Below are positions 16,564 to 27,785 of a stretch of 64,000 nt of DNA, one piece after another. Origin of the DNA: a bacterium (GTDB taxonomy: Bacteria; Deinococcota; Deinococci; Deinococcales; Deinococcaceae). Position numbers and translations under genes: made by a program. The notes below the pieces were generated by a model. That model was not told where the DNA came from, ran no database searches, and saw only the letters and a program-made list of their open reading frames with translations. The number at the start of each line of letters is the position of its first letter. The first letter of the stretch is position 1. The DNA is taken from assembly GCA_021810505.1 (NCBI GenBank), contig JAJZIR010000010.1:33854-97853 (forward strand). Direction: 5' to 3'.

Positions 16564-17622
16564 TCACTTTCCAGGGCACATCCCAGCCGGTAGGCCAGCG
16601 CAGACCTTGGCCCAGGTGGTGAAGTGATCGGCTATGACCGTGCTGGCCATGTTGGCTTTGGTCACGACCAAGGGAGTGAGCAGGACCGAGGGGACCCGGA
16701 TGAGCCCGTTATTGGTCGTGCCGTTCACGAAGCCCTTGGGAATAGTCTGGCCGGTGGCCAGGTCGTAGGCCAGCTGCGCAGCGGCCTTGGCCTCCAGCGG
16801 GATGGCCTTGTAGACGGTCATCGACTGGGTGCCCTGCAGGATCCGCCGCAGGCCGGCGTTGGTGGCGTCTTGACCGGTAACCGGGACCTTGCCGGCCAAG
16901 CCCTGGGCCTTCAAGGCCTGGATGATCGCTCCAGCCAGGCCGTCATTCGCCGAGAGGACGCTGGAGACGTGGTTGTTCAGCTTGGTCAGGGCCTGCTCCA
17001 TCTCGGTCAGGCCGTTGGAGGGCAGCCACCCAGGGGTCATGATGGTGTAGCCCAGCTTGAAGGTGCCGTTCTTGAACAAGGGCCCCAGCACGTCCAGGGC
17101 TCCGCGGCGGAACAGCACCGCGTTGTTGTCGGTAGGGGAGCCGTTGATCATCACGATGGTCCCGCCCTTAGGGGTGTGATCCGCGATGAACTGGCCCTGC
17201 AGCTGGCCGACCCTCACGTTGTTGAAGGACACGTAGTAGTCCACCTTGGCGTCCAGGATCAGGCGGTCGTAGGAGATGACCTTGATCCCGTTGCGGTTGG
17301 CCTGATCCACGATGGCCGCTGCCGCCTTGCTGTCGACCGGGTCGATGACCAAAACCTTGGCGCCGTTGGTGATGGCCGCCTCAGCTTGCTGCTGCTGGGT
17401 GGTGGCGCTGCCCTGTGCATTCTGGGTGATGATCTTTGCCGAAGGGTCCAACTTCTTCATGGCCGCCAGGAAGTCCGGAAGGTCTTGGGTGGCGTAGCGA
17501 GAAGAGGTCGCGGTCTCCGGCAGCAAGAAGGCGATGGTAGTAGCGCTCTGGGCCAGCGCGGCCGAGGTGGCCAGGGCGGCAGCAGCGACGAGAAGGGCGG
17601 AAGAGCGATGCGATCGGATCAT
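16564..17622 (-). CDS. Sugar ABC transporter substrate-binding protein, XylF-like
   Basis: 352 residues with an N-terminal signal peptide ending near ALAQS. Periplasmic-binding-protein type 1 fold: SATTIAFLLPETATSSRY, then KVLVIDPVDSKAAAAIVDQANRNGIKVISYDRLI, VDYYVSFNN, a SPTDNNAVLF segment and PVTGQDATNAGLRRILQGTQSMTVYK. These match D-xylose-binding proteins. The ATG at 17622 was chosen over an in-frame start 37 codons upstream because GGGAGGAAC lies just before it and the signal peptide begins there. Confidence 0.9.
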   Translation of the reverse strand: MIRSHRSSALLVAAAALATSAALAQSATTIAFLLPETATSSRYATQDLPDFLAAMKKLDPSAKIITQNAQGSATTQQQQAEAAITNGAKVLVIDPVDSKAAAAIVDQANRNGIKVISYDRLILDAKVDYYVSFNNVRVGQLQGQFIADHTPKGGTIVMINGSPTDNNAVLFRRGALDVLGPLFKNGTFKLGYTIMTPGWLPSNGLTEMEQALTKLNNHVSSVLSANDGLAGAIIQALKAQGLAGKVPVTGQDATNAGLRRILQGTQSMTVYKAIPLEAKAAAQLAYDLATGQTIPKGFVNGTTNNGLIRVPSVLLTPLVVTKANMASTVIADHFTTWAKVCAGLPAGMCPGK

Positions 17623-17682
17623 AGTTCCTCCCACAAGGCGACCCACCGAGCACCTGCGATTTACCATGCTCGATTTCAAGTC

Positions 17683-17724
17683 CTTGTACTGGCTATCATA
17701 CAAGAGCAGATCTCTATTTGTAAA
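17683..17724 (-). promoter_or_regulatory. Sigma-70-like promoter with inverted-repeat operator for the sugar importer
   Basis: Reading the minus strand: -35 TTTACA (complement of 17719-17724), 18-nt spacer, -10 TATGAT (complement of 17695-17700); TTACAA with a 17-nt spacer is an alternative reading. A 6-10-6 inverted repeat (CTTGTA 17683-17688, TACAAG 17699-17704) covers the -10 box, as expected for a repressor operator. It lies in an AT-rich island about 60 nt upstream of the binding-protein ATG. Confidence 0.65.
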
Positions 17725-17834
17725 GCTTTCCACCCCATACCGCTCGGGGTAGGTCTAAGCGGGCACCGCCTTGGTGTGGGCAAGTTTTCGGCCCAGCTTG
17801 AGGACCAATTTCGGCCAAGGAGATGAAATCTGGC

Positions 17835-18503
17835 TCAGCTGGCCCGGGGGGCCGCTGCGGCAGGGGCCGGGCCGGCCGCAAGCTCGGCCTCCTCGAGCTT
17901 GGCTTTGATCCGCTTGAGCCGGAAGCTCTCTTCGCGCTCGCGCTGGTCTAGGACGCCGCGGATGAAGCGGATGTCCTCGCGGATACCGGGGATGACTACC
18001 TGTTCGAGGGCGTTGACCCGGCGTGAAGTCTTCTTAATCTCTTCACCGATGCGGCGCAGGCGGGTCTCGGTCGACGCGACCCGCAGCAGGGCTTCCATGA
18101 CCGCCTCGAAAGCTCGGACCGCCGCCAAGGTGGCGCTGCCCACCCCGATGGGCGAGAAGGGCAAACCGCTGGCCTGCTCCGAGGCCTCGATGCGCGGGAC
18201 CTTGACCCCGTAGATGCTCTCCACCTGGATGCGGATCTGCCGCTCGGCGGGCATGGCCAGCGCCAAGGACTCGACCGCTTCGGGGCTATCCCAAGCCTTG
18301 GCGGCGAAGAGCGCCAGGTAGGCCTGCTGGCTGGCCTTGGCCAGCTCTTCCCTGGCGACGAGGACCTCGTGCACCAGGGCGAAGAACTGCCCGATCAGGG
18401 CGTCGCGCTTGCGCTTGAGCAGCTCGGCCCCGCTGCTGGCTAGGCGCTGCTGCGCCTTGCTGGCGAGCAGGGCGGTCCGGGTTGGGCTGACCTGACCCGG
18501 CAT
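17835..18503 (-). CDS. atpD: V/A-type ATPase subunit D
   Basis: 222 residues, the central-shaft coiled-coil subunit of the rotary ATPase. Typical features are an N-terminal PTRTALLASKAQQRLA helix and a C-terminal helix with RRIGEEIKKTSRRVNALEQVVIPGI. Last gene of a nine-gene operon in the order G-I-K-E-C-F-A-B-D, as in Thermus. ATG start 18 nt after the atpB stop. An Ala/Pro-rich tail ends the protein. Confidence 0.95.
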   Translation of the reverse strand: MPGQVSPTRTALLASKAQQRLASSGAELLKRKRDALIGQFFALVHEVLVAREELAKASQQAYLALFAAKAWDSPEAVESLALAMPAERQIRIQVESIYGVKVPRIEASEQASGLPFSPIGVGSATLAAVRAFEAVMEALLRVASTETRLRRIGEEIKKTSRRVNALEQVVIPGIREDIRFIRGVLDQREREESFRLKRIKAKLEEAELAAGPAPAAAAPRAS

Positions 18504-18521
18504 CAGCGCGTTGCAATCCTC

Positions 18522-19931
18522 TCAGACACGGTGCCCCCTCCAAGCCTCCTCCAGCCGCTCGCCGTAGTAGTGGTCGATGTGGTCGCGGCTGATCCTGGTG
18601 AGCTCGTTTCTAGGCAGCTTGGAGAGCAGCGCCCAGGCCACCTTCAAGCTCTCTTCGATACTTCGGTCTTGGTCGCCTTGCCCGATAAAGTAGGCTTCGA
18701 AGTCATCGGCAAAGCGTAGGTAGAGCCGGTCGTTATCGGTCAGGGCGTCCTCGCCGGTAATGGCCACCAGCTTGCGCAGGTCCAGGCCGTTGGAGTAGCC
18801 GGCGAAGAGCTGATCCGAGACGCTCTTGTGGTCGGCCCGAGTCTTGCCTTTACCGATACCGTTTCCGGCCAGCCGGGACAAGCTGGGCAGGGGGTTGATG
18901 GGCGGAAAGATACCCTTCTGGTGCAGGCCGCGGTCGACCACGATCTGGCCCTCGGTGATGTATCCGGTCAGATCGGGGATGGGGTGGGTGATGTCGTCAT
19001 CCGGCATCGAGAGGATCGGGATCTGAGTCACCGAACCCTTCTTGCCCGCCACCACCCCGGCCCGCTCGTAGAGGCTGGCCAGGTCGGTGTACATGTACCC
19101 CGGGAATCCGCGCCGACCGGGGATCTCCTCGCGAGCGCCGCCGATCTCCCTGAGCGCCTCGCAGTAGTTGGTGAGATCGGTCAGGATCACCAGCACGTGG
19201 TAGTCCTGCTCGAAAGCCAGGTACTCGGCGGTGGTGAGGGCCATCCTGGGGGTGAGGATCCGCTCCACCGCCGGGTCATCGGCCCGGTTCAGGAATAGCA
19301 CCGCCCGGGCCAGAGCCCCGGTGCGCTCGAATTCCTGGGTGAAAAAGCTGACCTCGCGCTGGGTCAGGCCCATCGCGGCGAAGACTACCGCGAACTCCCC
19401 CTCGTGCCCTGGAACCTTGGCCTGCCTGGCGATCTGCGCCGCTAACTCATTGTGCGGCAACCCTGAGCCGGAAAAGATCGGGAGTTTCTGGCCGCGGATC
19501 AGGGTGGTGTTGACGTCGATGGTGCTGATGCCGGTCTGGATGAACTCCTCGGGTTTGCGGCGCGCCACCGGATTGATCGGCTGCCCGTTGATCGGCAACC
19601 GGCGCTCGGCGATGACCGGAGCCAGGCCGTCGATAGGGTATCCGATCCCGTCGAAGCGCCGGCCGATCATGTCCCTGGCGACGCCCAACCTGGCGACGTC
19701 CTCGACCAGGGACACGCTGGCGCTGGCCAGATCCAAGCCGGAGGTCTCCTCGAAAACCTGGATGACCGCGACCTCGGTGGAGATTTCGATGACCTGCCCC
19801 CCGCGCAGGCGCCCGCTGCCGTCCCGGATCTCGACGATGGCGCCGTAGCTAAGGTCGCTGGCCGCGTTGACGAAGAGCAGAGGGCCGGAGATGTAGGAGA
19901 CGTCGGTATATTCCTTCTTCAAAAGGCTCAA
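18522..19931 (-). CDS. atpB: V/A-type ATPase subunit B
   Basis: 469 residues, the non-catalytic nucleotide-site subunit of the V1/A1 head, alternating with subunit A. It lacks a functional P-loop, as expected, and has the family blocks [73 protein letters not shown] and [25 protein letters not shown]. The start is TTG at 19931 with GGGGGAATC upstream. Lies 8 nt after atpA. Confidence 0.97.
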   Translation of the reverse strand: MSLLKKEYTDVSYISGPLLFVNAASDLSYGAIVEIRDGSGRLRGGQVIEISTEVAVIQVFEETSGLDLASASVSLVEDVARLGVARDMIGRRFDGIGYPIDGLAPVIAERRLPINGQPINPVARRKPEEFIQTGISTIDVNTTLIRGQKLPIFSGSGLPHNELAAQIARQAKVPGHEGEFAVVFAAMGLTQREVSFFTQEFERTGALARAVLFLNRADDPAVERILTPRMALTTAEYLAFEQDYHVLVILTDLTNYCEALREIGGAREEIPGRRGFPGYMYTDLASLYERAGVVAGKKGSVTQIPILSMPDDDITHPIPDLTGYITEGQIVVDRGLHQKGIFPPINPLPSLSRLAGNGIGKGKTRADHKSVSDQLFAGYSNGLDLRKLVAITGEDALTDNDRLYLRFADDFEAYFIGQGDQDRSIEESLKVAWALLSKLPRNELTRISRDHIDHYYGERLEEAWRGHRV

Positions 19932-19939
19932 GATTCCCC

Positions 19940-21679
<1,740 letters not shown>

Positions 21680-21695
21680 ATCTCCCCCTCTAGCT

Positions 21696-22019
21696 TCACA
21701 GCTTGATGTCGAAGCCGATCGTCTCGCGGACGAGCCGGCCCAGGTAACCGCGCAGGTCCTGGCTGGCCGAGAAGCTCTGCGCAACGCCGCTGATCGGGAC
21801 CAGGATGGGTAGCGTCCGGCCGCGCATGACCCGCTCCGAGGCGCGCACCGGATCCTCCAAGATGCCCTGGTCGACGGCGATCAGCCCGTAACGGTTGCTG
21901 CGGATCAGCTCCGCGAGCTGGTCACCGGCCTGGTCCTGCGAAGATTCGACCACCGAGGCGCCGGCCAACCGAAATCCGGTGGCCGATTCTGAGCTACAGA
22001 GGATCACGATCCTATCCAC
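21696..22019 (-). CDS. atpF: V/A-type ATPase subunit F
   Basis: 107 residues, normal for this small Rossmann-like subunit that binds the central shaft and modulates activity. Pattern [21 protein letters not shown] at the N-terminus and [11 protein letters not shown] in the middle. GTG start overlaps the end of atpC by 8 nt, so it is translationally coupled. Confidence 0.93.
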   Translation of the reverse strand: MDRIVILCSSESATGFRLAGASVVESSQDQAGDQLAELIRSNRYGLIAVDQGILEDPVRASERVMRGRTLPILVPISGVAQSFSASQDLRGYLGRLVRETIGFDIKL

Positions 22020-22992
22020 GCAGCACCTCCGCCAGCTGCTCCTGGCTCAGCTGGTAGAACTTTCCCCGAGCGATCAGCCGCAATCTGGCCACCTGGATCT
22101 CCAAGCGCAGCAAGTAGTCGAGAGCGATCCCTGGACCGTCCGAGTCCGAGGAAGCCACCTGGGCAGCTTCCTCGGCCAGGCGCTGGCGGGCCATCGCCTG
22201 AACCTGGACCAAGGTCGCCCCTTCCGGCAGATCTAGGTCGGCGGGCAAAGCGGCCAAGTCGCCAGCACAGAGCCTGAGGAAGTCGGCCTCCCCCAGGCGC
22301 CCGCCGGGCAGGTAGAACCGGGGCTCCGGGGGCTGGCCGCGCAGCTCGGTGGCGGTGATCAGGTTGCGCAGATCGATCTCCAGGCGCCAGAAGCGGGCCA
22401 TGGTCTGCCCGCGCACCAGGCGGCGCACCTGCTGGTAGTACCCCTGGTCGAGCGCGACCTCCAGGGCCAAGAGCTCGCCGGAGCCGATCTGGGCCCGCAC
22501 CGCCTCGGCGAAGACCTTGAGCAAGGGGTGGCGGCTCAGGGAGAGCGTCTGCAGAGCGCCATCCAGATCGCCGCCGGCTGCGGCCTCGAGCAGGGAAAAG
22601 CGCAGGGTTCCCAAGGGAACCAGCTGAGAGCGAATCTCTTGGGCCGGCCGGCCGGCGAGCAGTCCGCGGGCCAGGGTCTTCAAGTTGAGCAGGTCCCAGC
22701 GCGCCACCAGGGCGGCCAACTGCTCCCTGGCGTCTCCCTGGGATAGCCCCAACACCTTGGCGCCCAACCGCTGGAGGTGGCGCGAGAGCGCCTGATCCAG
22801 GTCACCCAGAGCGGCCGCAGGAGCGGTAGCTCGGGTGAGGTCGGCAGCCAAATCGGTCTCGGTCAGCAGGCGCAGGAATTCGACGTAGTTGGCTGCCGCG
22901 ACCAGGTCCTGCTCCTGGCGCTCGGTGAGCAACCGGGTCCGCATGACCCGTATCCGGGCGTTGATGTAGCCGAAGTCATCGGGCAAGGGCAC
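22012..22992 (-). CDS. atpC: V/A-type ATPase subunit C
   Basis: 326 residues, the funnel-shaped subunit that couples the shaft to the proteolipid ring (equivalent to eukaryotic subunit d). It starts MPLPDDFGYINARIRVMRTRLL, the usual pattern for this family, and is largely helical. GTG start at 22992, 5 nt after the atpE stop. Confidence 0.92.
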   Translation of the reverse strand: MPLPDDFGYINARIRVMRTRLLTERQEQDLVAAANYVEFLRLLTETDLAADLTRATAPAAALGDLDQALSRHLQRLGAKVLGLSQGDAREQLAALVARWDLLNLKTLARGLLAGRPAQEIRSQLVPLGTLRFSLLEAAAGGDLDGALQTLSLSRHPLLKVFAEAVRAQIGSGELLALEVALDQGYYQQVRRLVRGQTMARFWRLEIDLRNLITATELRGQPPEPRFYLPGGRLGEADFLRLCAGDLAALPADLDLPEGATLVQVQAMARQRLAEEAAQVASSDSDGPGIALDYLLRLEIQVARLRLIARGKFYQLSQEQLAEVLRG

Positions 22993-22997
22993 ACCGC

Positions 22998-23573
22998 CTA
23001 GGGTTGGCGCAAGATGGCCAGGAGCTGGGGAGCCACCTCCTCCCAGATGCGGCCCAGCCGCTCCGGGAGGGTGTTGCTGACGCTGCTGTGGCTGCTGGTG
23101 GATTCCAGGCGGATGCCGGCTCGGAGTCCGGGGTGGGGGCGCAGGGATAGCTCTGGCTTGAGCTTCTCGAGGACTGGCTCAGCGATGGGGAGTTCCTCGG
23201 GGGCCAGGTAACCCAGGTCAGCGGTCGGAAGCGCCTCTAGAGCTTCCCGGATCAGGCGGCTCAGGACCTCTTGGTACTCCGGTCGGCTGGGGAGAGCCGC
23301 CAGAACTTCCTCGGCTCTGCGCCGGACCTCCTGGAGGTCGGCATCGATCGCCGCGATCCGGCGGGCCGCTGCCGCCAGCTCAGCTGCGCTGCGCACTCTG
23401 GCCAGGTGGGCCTGCAGAGCAGACTCCAGGCGCGCCTTGCGCCCTTCCAAAAGCTCCGCGATCTCCTGATCGGTCTGGCGCTTCAGCTCAGCGACCTGCT
23501 GCTCGGCGGAGCGCAGGGTCTCAGCGATCTCCCCCTCGATTTCCCCAGCGAGCAAGCTCCGCAGATCCGACAT
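22998..23573 (-). CDS. atpE: V/A-type ATPase peripheral-stalk subunit E
   Basis: 191 residues. A long N-terminal coiled coil (about residues 1-95, rich in Glu, Ala and Arg) followed by a globular C-terminal domain that contacts the head, as expected for the peripheral stalk; its partner is the coiled-coil protein at 25868-26182. Start codon overlaps the proteolipid stop by one nucleotide. Identification rests mainly on operon position and architecture because sequence conservation is low. Confidence 0.88.
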   Translation of the reverse strand: MSDLRSLLAGEIEGEIAETLRSAEQQVAELKRQTDQEIAELLEGRKARLESALQAHLARVRSAAELAAAARRIAAIDADLQEVRRRAEEVLAALPSRPEYQEVLSRLIREALEALPTADLGYLAPEELPIAEPVLEKLKPELSLRPHPGLRAGIRLESTSSHSSVSNTLPERLGRIWEEVAPQLLAILRQP

Positions 23574-23872
23574 CAGCTCATCTTGCCCAGCAGGATGATC
23601 GCGATCACGAAACCGAAGATGACCAGAGTCTCCGGGATCACGAACCAGAGCAGCATCAGACCGAACTGCTCACGGTTTTCGGCGGTCACCCCAGCAGCAG
23701 CGGCGCCGATCCTTCCCTGCGCCAGACCGGTTCCGACCGCACCCAGACCGATGGCCAGACCCATGCCGACGCCGATGAGCCCGTTACCTGAGGAGGACCC
23801 TCCCGCAGCCGACTGAGCCAGGGCGAAGGAGGCCGAGATCAGGGCGACCAGCAGTGCAACGTATTTCTTCAT
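23573..23872 (-). CDS. atpK: V/A-type ATPase proteolipid (rotor ring) subunit with signal peptide
   Basis: 99 residues: a cleavable-looking signal peptide (MKKYVALLVALISASFALAQ), then two membrane helices with a glycine-rich first helix (GVGMGLAIGLGAVGTGLAQGRIGAAAAG) and the ion-binding glutamate E81 in FVIPETLVIFGF. One hairpin per protein and an N-terminal signal peptide match the Thermus proteolipid. The ATG at 23872 overlaps the end of atpI by 4 nt. Confidence 0.95.
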   Translation of the reverse strand: MKKYVALLVALISASFALAQSAAGGSSSGNGLIGVGMGLAIGLGAVGTGLAQGRIGAAAAGVTAENREQFGLMLLWFVIPETLVIFGFVIAIILLGKMS

Positions 23873-25839
23873 AAACCCTCCGGGTGTTCGGTGCGGGCGA
23901 GCCGCCGGAACGGAGCGTAGCGAGGACCGGTGTTGTCGTAAAACCCGGTCGGGCTCAGGAACTCGACGTAATGGAGACGGAGTGGCTGCAAGACGTGGCC
24001 GATAATGGTCAGGGTCAGCGCGGCAGCCTGGACGATAAAAGCGATCACGATACCCAAAATGGCGCCGATCAGGCCCCATTGCTGGTAGATCCCCCAGCCC
24101 AGATCCGTTGCCAGCTTGGCCAAGATAGCCGATGCCAGGCCCACGGCGAACAAGCGGACGTAGGAGATGATGTACCCTCCGTTGGAGATCAGCTCGAAGA
24201 CCATCATGGCCGCCCGGGTAGCGGCCAGGCCGATCACGAACACCAGAAACCCCAGCAGCATCACGTCGTTGGTCAGCGGCGTCGCCGCGTGGGTCAAGAA
24301 GCCATAGGCGTAGAGGATCAGGCCGACCAGGCCCCCGAACATCCCGGCGGCCTCAAAGAAATGCTGGCGCTCCCCGTGCTTGAGGGAGAGCTGGGCCCGC
24401 AGACCCCAGGCCCACAGTACCTGGACGATGCCGAAAGCGATGCTGATCAGGACGGCGGTGGTGATCAGGTTGCTCTGCAGCCTGGGGAAGAGAATCGGGA
24501 TCAGTCCCGGATGGCCCGGCAGGTGAAAGATCCGCAGGTGCTCGCCGAGCGAGCCGAAGATCTCACCGGTCAGGCAGCCGAACACCAGGGTCCAGACGCT
24601 CATGGTGGTCAGGATATAGGCGACCTGACCGAGTAAGCCGGGTCCGAGGTCGATCCCCATGAAACCGAGGTCCAGCCCCTTGCCGGAGCGCGACCGGGCC
24701 CTGAGGGAGAGGGCCAACCAGAGGAACAGCAGGCCGAAGCCGATGTCGGCGATGACGAAGCCGAAGAAGAAGGGGAAGAAAGCGGCGATGATCCAGGTCG
24801 GATCGAAGGTGTCGTAACGGGGTGGAGCCGAGATGGCCAGCAGGAGCTCAAAGTTACGGGCGTAGCGGTTATTGGTCAGCTTGACCGGGATCTCCTTGGC
24901 AGCGTGGAGATCGGGGTCGGCCAACCTGAGATCGATCAGGTCTTCCATGGGGCGCAACACCTCGCGCAGCCTGGCCTCCGAGTTGGCCGGCAGGTAGCCG
25001 CGCAGGAACAGGCTGTAGCGGCCCATACCGACCTGCGACTGGACGTCGTAGATGGCGACCGCGTCGCGGAGGGCCGCTTGCAGGGACAGCAGCTGGCCGC
25101 TGTACAGCTTGGCCAAGCGCCTGAGCTCGGACTCCAAAGCCTGCAGGCGGCTGAACCCGTTGGCCTGCAGTTCGCTGAAACGCTTGGCCGCCTCGCTCCA
25201 GCCGAGCTCCTCCAGGGAAGTAGGCAGGCGGAGCTCGCCGGTCCTCAGCTGCAGGAGCACCCCTCTGGCCGCCTCGCGGTCGGCCCGCATGGTGAGGATC
25301 AGGGCCAGCTGGCGATCGGCCAAAGGCGCCTGCGCGACCAGGTAGCGGCTCGGCAAGGCTTTGGCGAGCCCCGCTTCCAGCGCCGACAGGGCCGCCGCGT
25401 CGTCGACGACTACCGCCAGAGCTGCCAGCCTAGGGCTGCGGTCTAGGCCGTGGGACAAGGCCGCGATCACCCCGGCGGCCTTGCCGTAGCTGGTGGCAGC
25501 CTCCAGGTCGGAGCGCAGCGCCGAACGCTCCGCGGATACCCGCTGGACCGCCTGCGCCGCTTCCTCGACGTAGTCCTCCCAGCGCTCTGGGGTGGGCGGC
25601 TCCTCGCTGGCGGTGGGCAGCGGGGCGAGCTCTCCCAAGGTGGAATCGACCCGGGCCAGCAACCGCTCCAGCCTCCGCTTCCGCTCGGCGTCCTCCGGAT
25701 CCAGCACCCCCGAGCGCACCGGACCTTCCGCGGGGATGGGGCGCAAATGGACCACACCGGCCTCTTGGAGGGCGGCGATCAGGCGCTTGGCGTCGCGCCG
25801 GCGGCCAGCGATCACCACCTCGCGCATCGCCGTGATCAC
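23869..25839 (-). CDS. atpI: V/A-type ATPase subunit I (a-subunit)
   Basis: 656 residues: a soluble N-terminal half (about 1-340) with coiled coils that docks to the stalks, then about eight membrane helices forming the ion half-channels (for example WIIAAFFPFFFGFVIADIGFGLLFLWLAL and GYIISYVRLFAVGLASAILAKL). The conserved R in SYVRLFAVGLAS corresponds to the essential arginine of this family. ATG at 25839, 28 nt after the upstream coiled-coil gene. Confidence 0.95.
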   Translation of the reverse strand: MITAMREVVIAGRRRDAKRLIAALQEAGVVHLRPIPAEGPVRSGVLDPEDAERKRRLERLLARVDSTLGELAPLPTASEEPPTPERWEDYVEEAAQAVQRVSAERSALRSDLEAATSYGKAAGVIAALSHGLDRSPRLAALAVVVDDAAALSALEAGLAKALPSRYLVAQAPLADRQLALILTMRADREAARGVLLQLRTGELRLPTSLEELGWSEAAKRFSELQANGFSRLQALESELRRLAKLYSGQLLSLQAALRDAVAIYDVQSQVGMGRYSLFLRGYLPANSEARLREVLRPMEDLIDLRLADPDLHAAKEIPVKLTNNRYARNFELLLAISAPPRYDTFDPTWIIAAFFPFFFGFVIADIGFGLLFLWLALSLRARSRSGKGLDLGFMGIDLGPGLLGQVAYILTTMSVWTLVFGCLTGEIFGSLGEHLRIFHLPGHPGLIPILFPRLQSNLITTAVLISIAFGIVQVLWAWGLRAQLSLKHGERQHFFEAAGMFGGLVGLILYAYGFLTHAATPLTNDVMLLGFLVFVIGLAATRAAMMVFELISNGGYIISYVRLFAVGLASAILAKLATDLGWGIYQQWGLIGAILGIVIAFIVQAAALTLTIIGHVLQPLRLHYVEFLSPTGFYDNTGPRYAPFRRLARTEHPEGL

Positions 25840-25867
25840 GTAGGCCCCCCGGGATCCCTTAAGCCGG

Positions 25868-26182
25868 TCATGGCAAGACAGCCCGCAATAGCTGCTGGAC
25901 TGCCTCTTCCAGGTGGCCTTGCCGACTCGACGCCTCCTGGCGCTGGCTGCGCTCGGCGTCGTCTAGGATCTGCCGCTCGAGCGCAGCGGCCTCCGATTGG
26001 GTGCGGCTACGGAATTCGCTCTCCAGGTGCTCAAGCTGCTGCTTAGCCTCTTGCAAACGGCGCTCACGCTCCTGGCGGGCGGCCTCGACCTTCTGCTCGG
26101 CGTCGCGCCGAGCCTCCGCCAAGCGAGCTTCGAGTTTCGCCTCCTCTTCGGCGAGCTCAGCTAAGACGTCCTTAGGTTGCAT
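25868..26182 (-). CDS. V/A-type ATPase peripheral-stalk subunit G/H-like coiled coil
   Basis: 104 residues, almost entirely a charged coiled coil (MQPKDVLAELAEEEAKLEARL... EKVEAARQERERRLQEAKQQLEHLE). It is first in the ATPase operon, where the stalk partner of subunit E is encoded in Thermus. Named by position and shape only. GGAGGAGACGTTTGC precedes the ATG. Confidence 0.8.
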   Translation of the reverse strand: MQPKDVLAELAEEEAKLEARLAEARRDAEQKVEAARQERERRLQEAKQQLEHLESEFRSRTQSEAAALERQILDDAERSQRQEASSRQGHLEEAVQQLLRAVLP

Positions 26183-26315
26183 GCAAACGTCTCCTCCATG
26201 TCGCGCGGCGTTCAGACCCGACCTAGGGCTAGGAACCGAGACAAGCGCCCAGCAACGACGCCTGCCAGAAATGGGATCTGATCAAGAAGGCAACGCCCGA
26301 TGCGTCCCTTTCTCA

Positions 26316-26345
26316 AGGGTAGCATAGCAGCGCAGAGGGTGTAAA
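26316..26345 (-). promoter_or_regulatory. Candidate promoter of the V-ATPase operon
   Basis: Minus strand: -35 TTTACA (complement of 26340-26345), 18-nt spacer, -10 TACCCT (complement of 26316-26321). A TATGCT lies just upstream of this -10 with only 13 nt to the -35, so the exact -10 is uncertain. It would give a 5' leader of about 130 nt before the first gene. Confidence 0.4.
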
Positions 26346-26369
26346 CCGAGCGGGTTCGCCCACAAGAAA

Positions 26370-26414
26370 GCCGTGCCCTGAGAGCAGGAATCTCAGTGTC
26401 TCTCAGGGCACGGC
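26370..26414 (-). terminator. Rho-independent terminator after amt
   Basis: A perfect 15-bp stem (GCCGTGCCCTGAGAG at 26370-26384 with its complement at 26400-26414) and a 15-nt loop. Read on the minus strand it is followed by CTTTCTTG, a short T-rich stretch. It lies 22 nt beyond the amt stop and just upstream of the V-ATPase promoter, so it insulates the two operons. Confidence 0.85.
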
Positions 26415-26435
26415 GCAGTTCAGGAGCGGTACGAA

Positions 26436-27785
26436 TCAGTCGCTTGAGCCGGAGAGCACAACCGGTGCGGAGATCGGCATGGTCTCGGAGGCGACGTAGC
26501 CCAGGTCGTCGCTGGTGTAGCCAGACTCCTCATGGGCTGCCAGATCGATTCCCAAGCTCTCCTCATCGGCGCTGGCGCGCAGCGGAAAGAACAAGCCGAT
26601 CAGTTTGAGGAGGACGAAAGTGCCGACCGTGGCGATCAGGATGGTCGCCAGGACGCCCACCAGCTGGATACCGATCTGCTGGATGGTCCCCACGCCGCTG
26701 GCCGTGGTGAAGGCGAAAATCCCGGTCAGGATCGCGCCGGCCATGCCGCCGAGGCCGTGGCAGGAGAAGACGTCCAGGGCGTCGTCGACTCCCCTGAGGA
26801 AACCCCTGGGCTTCCACTGCACCGCCCAGAAGCAGACCGTCGCGCCCAGGGCGCCCACGGCGATGGAGGCCATCGGGCTGACGAAGCCGGCAGCTGGGGT
26901 GATCGCGACCAAGCCGACCACCGCACCGGTAGCGGCGCCGACGGCGCTCGGTTTCTGGCCGCGCAGGACCTCCCAGAGTACCCAGGCCAGCATGGCCGCC
27001 GCCGTCGCGGTGTTGGTGGTCACGAAGGCCAGGGCAGCGGTCTGATCGGCAGCCAGCGCCGAGCCGGCATTGAAGCCGAACCAGCCGAACCAGAGCAAGC
27101 CAGCCCCCAGCAGCACGAAGGGGATGTTGTGGGGGATAGCCGCCTGCTTGCTGGAGCGGAGCCTAGGACCCAGAACCCAGGCCGCTACCAGCGCGGAAAA
27201 CCCTGAGGACATATGCACGACCGTACCCCCGGCAAAGTCCAGGGCTCCCAGTTTGGCCAGCCAGCCGTCCGGGGCCCAGACCCAGTGGGCCAAGGGGGCG
27301 TAGACAACCAGGCTCCACAGCGCCACGAACAGGACGAAGGGGCCGAAGCGCATCCGATCGATCAGCGCTCCGCTGATCAGCGCTGGGGTGATGATCGCGA
27401 ACATGGCCTGGAAGATCATGTAGGCGTAGGCCGGGATGGTGCCGTTCAGCTGGTTGGACATCCCGGCCAGGCCGAGCTGCCCCAGGCCACCGATCAGCGG
27501 CGAGGTGCCGCTCCCGAAGGCTAAGGTGTACCCGGCGACGATCCACAGCACGCCGACCACCCCGATGGTGATGAAGCTCATCATCATGGTGTTGAGCACC
27601 GCCCGGCCGCGGACCAACCCGCCGTAGAAAAAAGCCAGGCCGGGGGTCATCAGCAAGACTAGAGCGCTGGAGCTCAGCATCCAAGCGGTATCCCCGCTAT
27701 TCAGGGTAGCTGGGGCGGCGCTGGCAACCCCGAGCGACCAGATCAGCAGCAGGGCCCAGAGCGCCTTGGTAGGGATCCTCTTCAC
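26436..27785 (-). CDS. amt: Ammonium transporter
   Basis: 449 residues with a signal-like N-terminus and about eleven membrane helices. Family landmarks include DTAWMLSSSALVLLMTPGLAFFYGGLVR (phenylalanine gate helix), DFAGGTVVHMSSGFSALVAAWVLGPR (first pore histidine), and DDALDVFSCHGLGGMAGAILTGIFA (second pore histidine). A trimeric channel in the cytoplasmic membrane taking up ammonium. Its ATG overlaps the glnB stop by 4 nt, the usual glnK-amt pairing in which the PII protein gates the channel. Confidence 0.97.
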   Translation of the reverse strand: MKRIPTKALWALLLIWSLGVASAAPATLNSGDTAWMLSSSALVLLMTPGLAFFYGGLVRGRAVLNTMMMSFITIGVVGVLWIVAGYTLAFGSGTSPLIGGLGQLGLAGMSNQLNGTIPAYAYMIFQAMFAIITPALISGALIDRMRFGPFVLFVALWSLVVYAPLAHWVWAPDGWLAKLGALDFAGGTVVHMSSGFSALVAAWVLGPRLRSSKQAAIPHNIPFVLLGAGLLWFGWFGFNAGSALAADQTAALAFVTTNTATAAAMLAWVLWEVLRGQKPSAVGAATGAVVGLVAITPAAGFVSPMASIAVGALGATVCFWAVQWKPRGFLRGVDDALDVFSCHGLGGMAGAILTGIFAFTTASGVGTIQQIGIQLVGVLATILIATVGTFVLLKLIGLFFPLRASADEESLGIDLAAHEESGYTSDDLGYVASETMPISAPVVLSGSSD

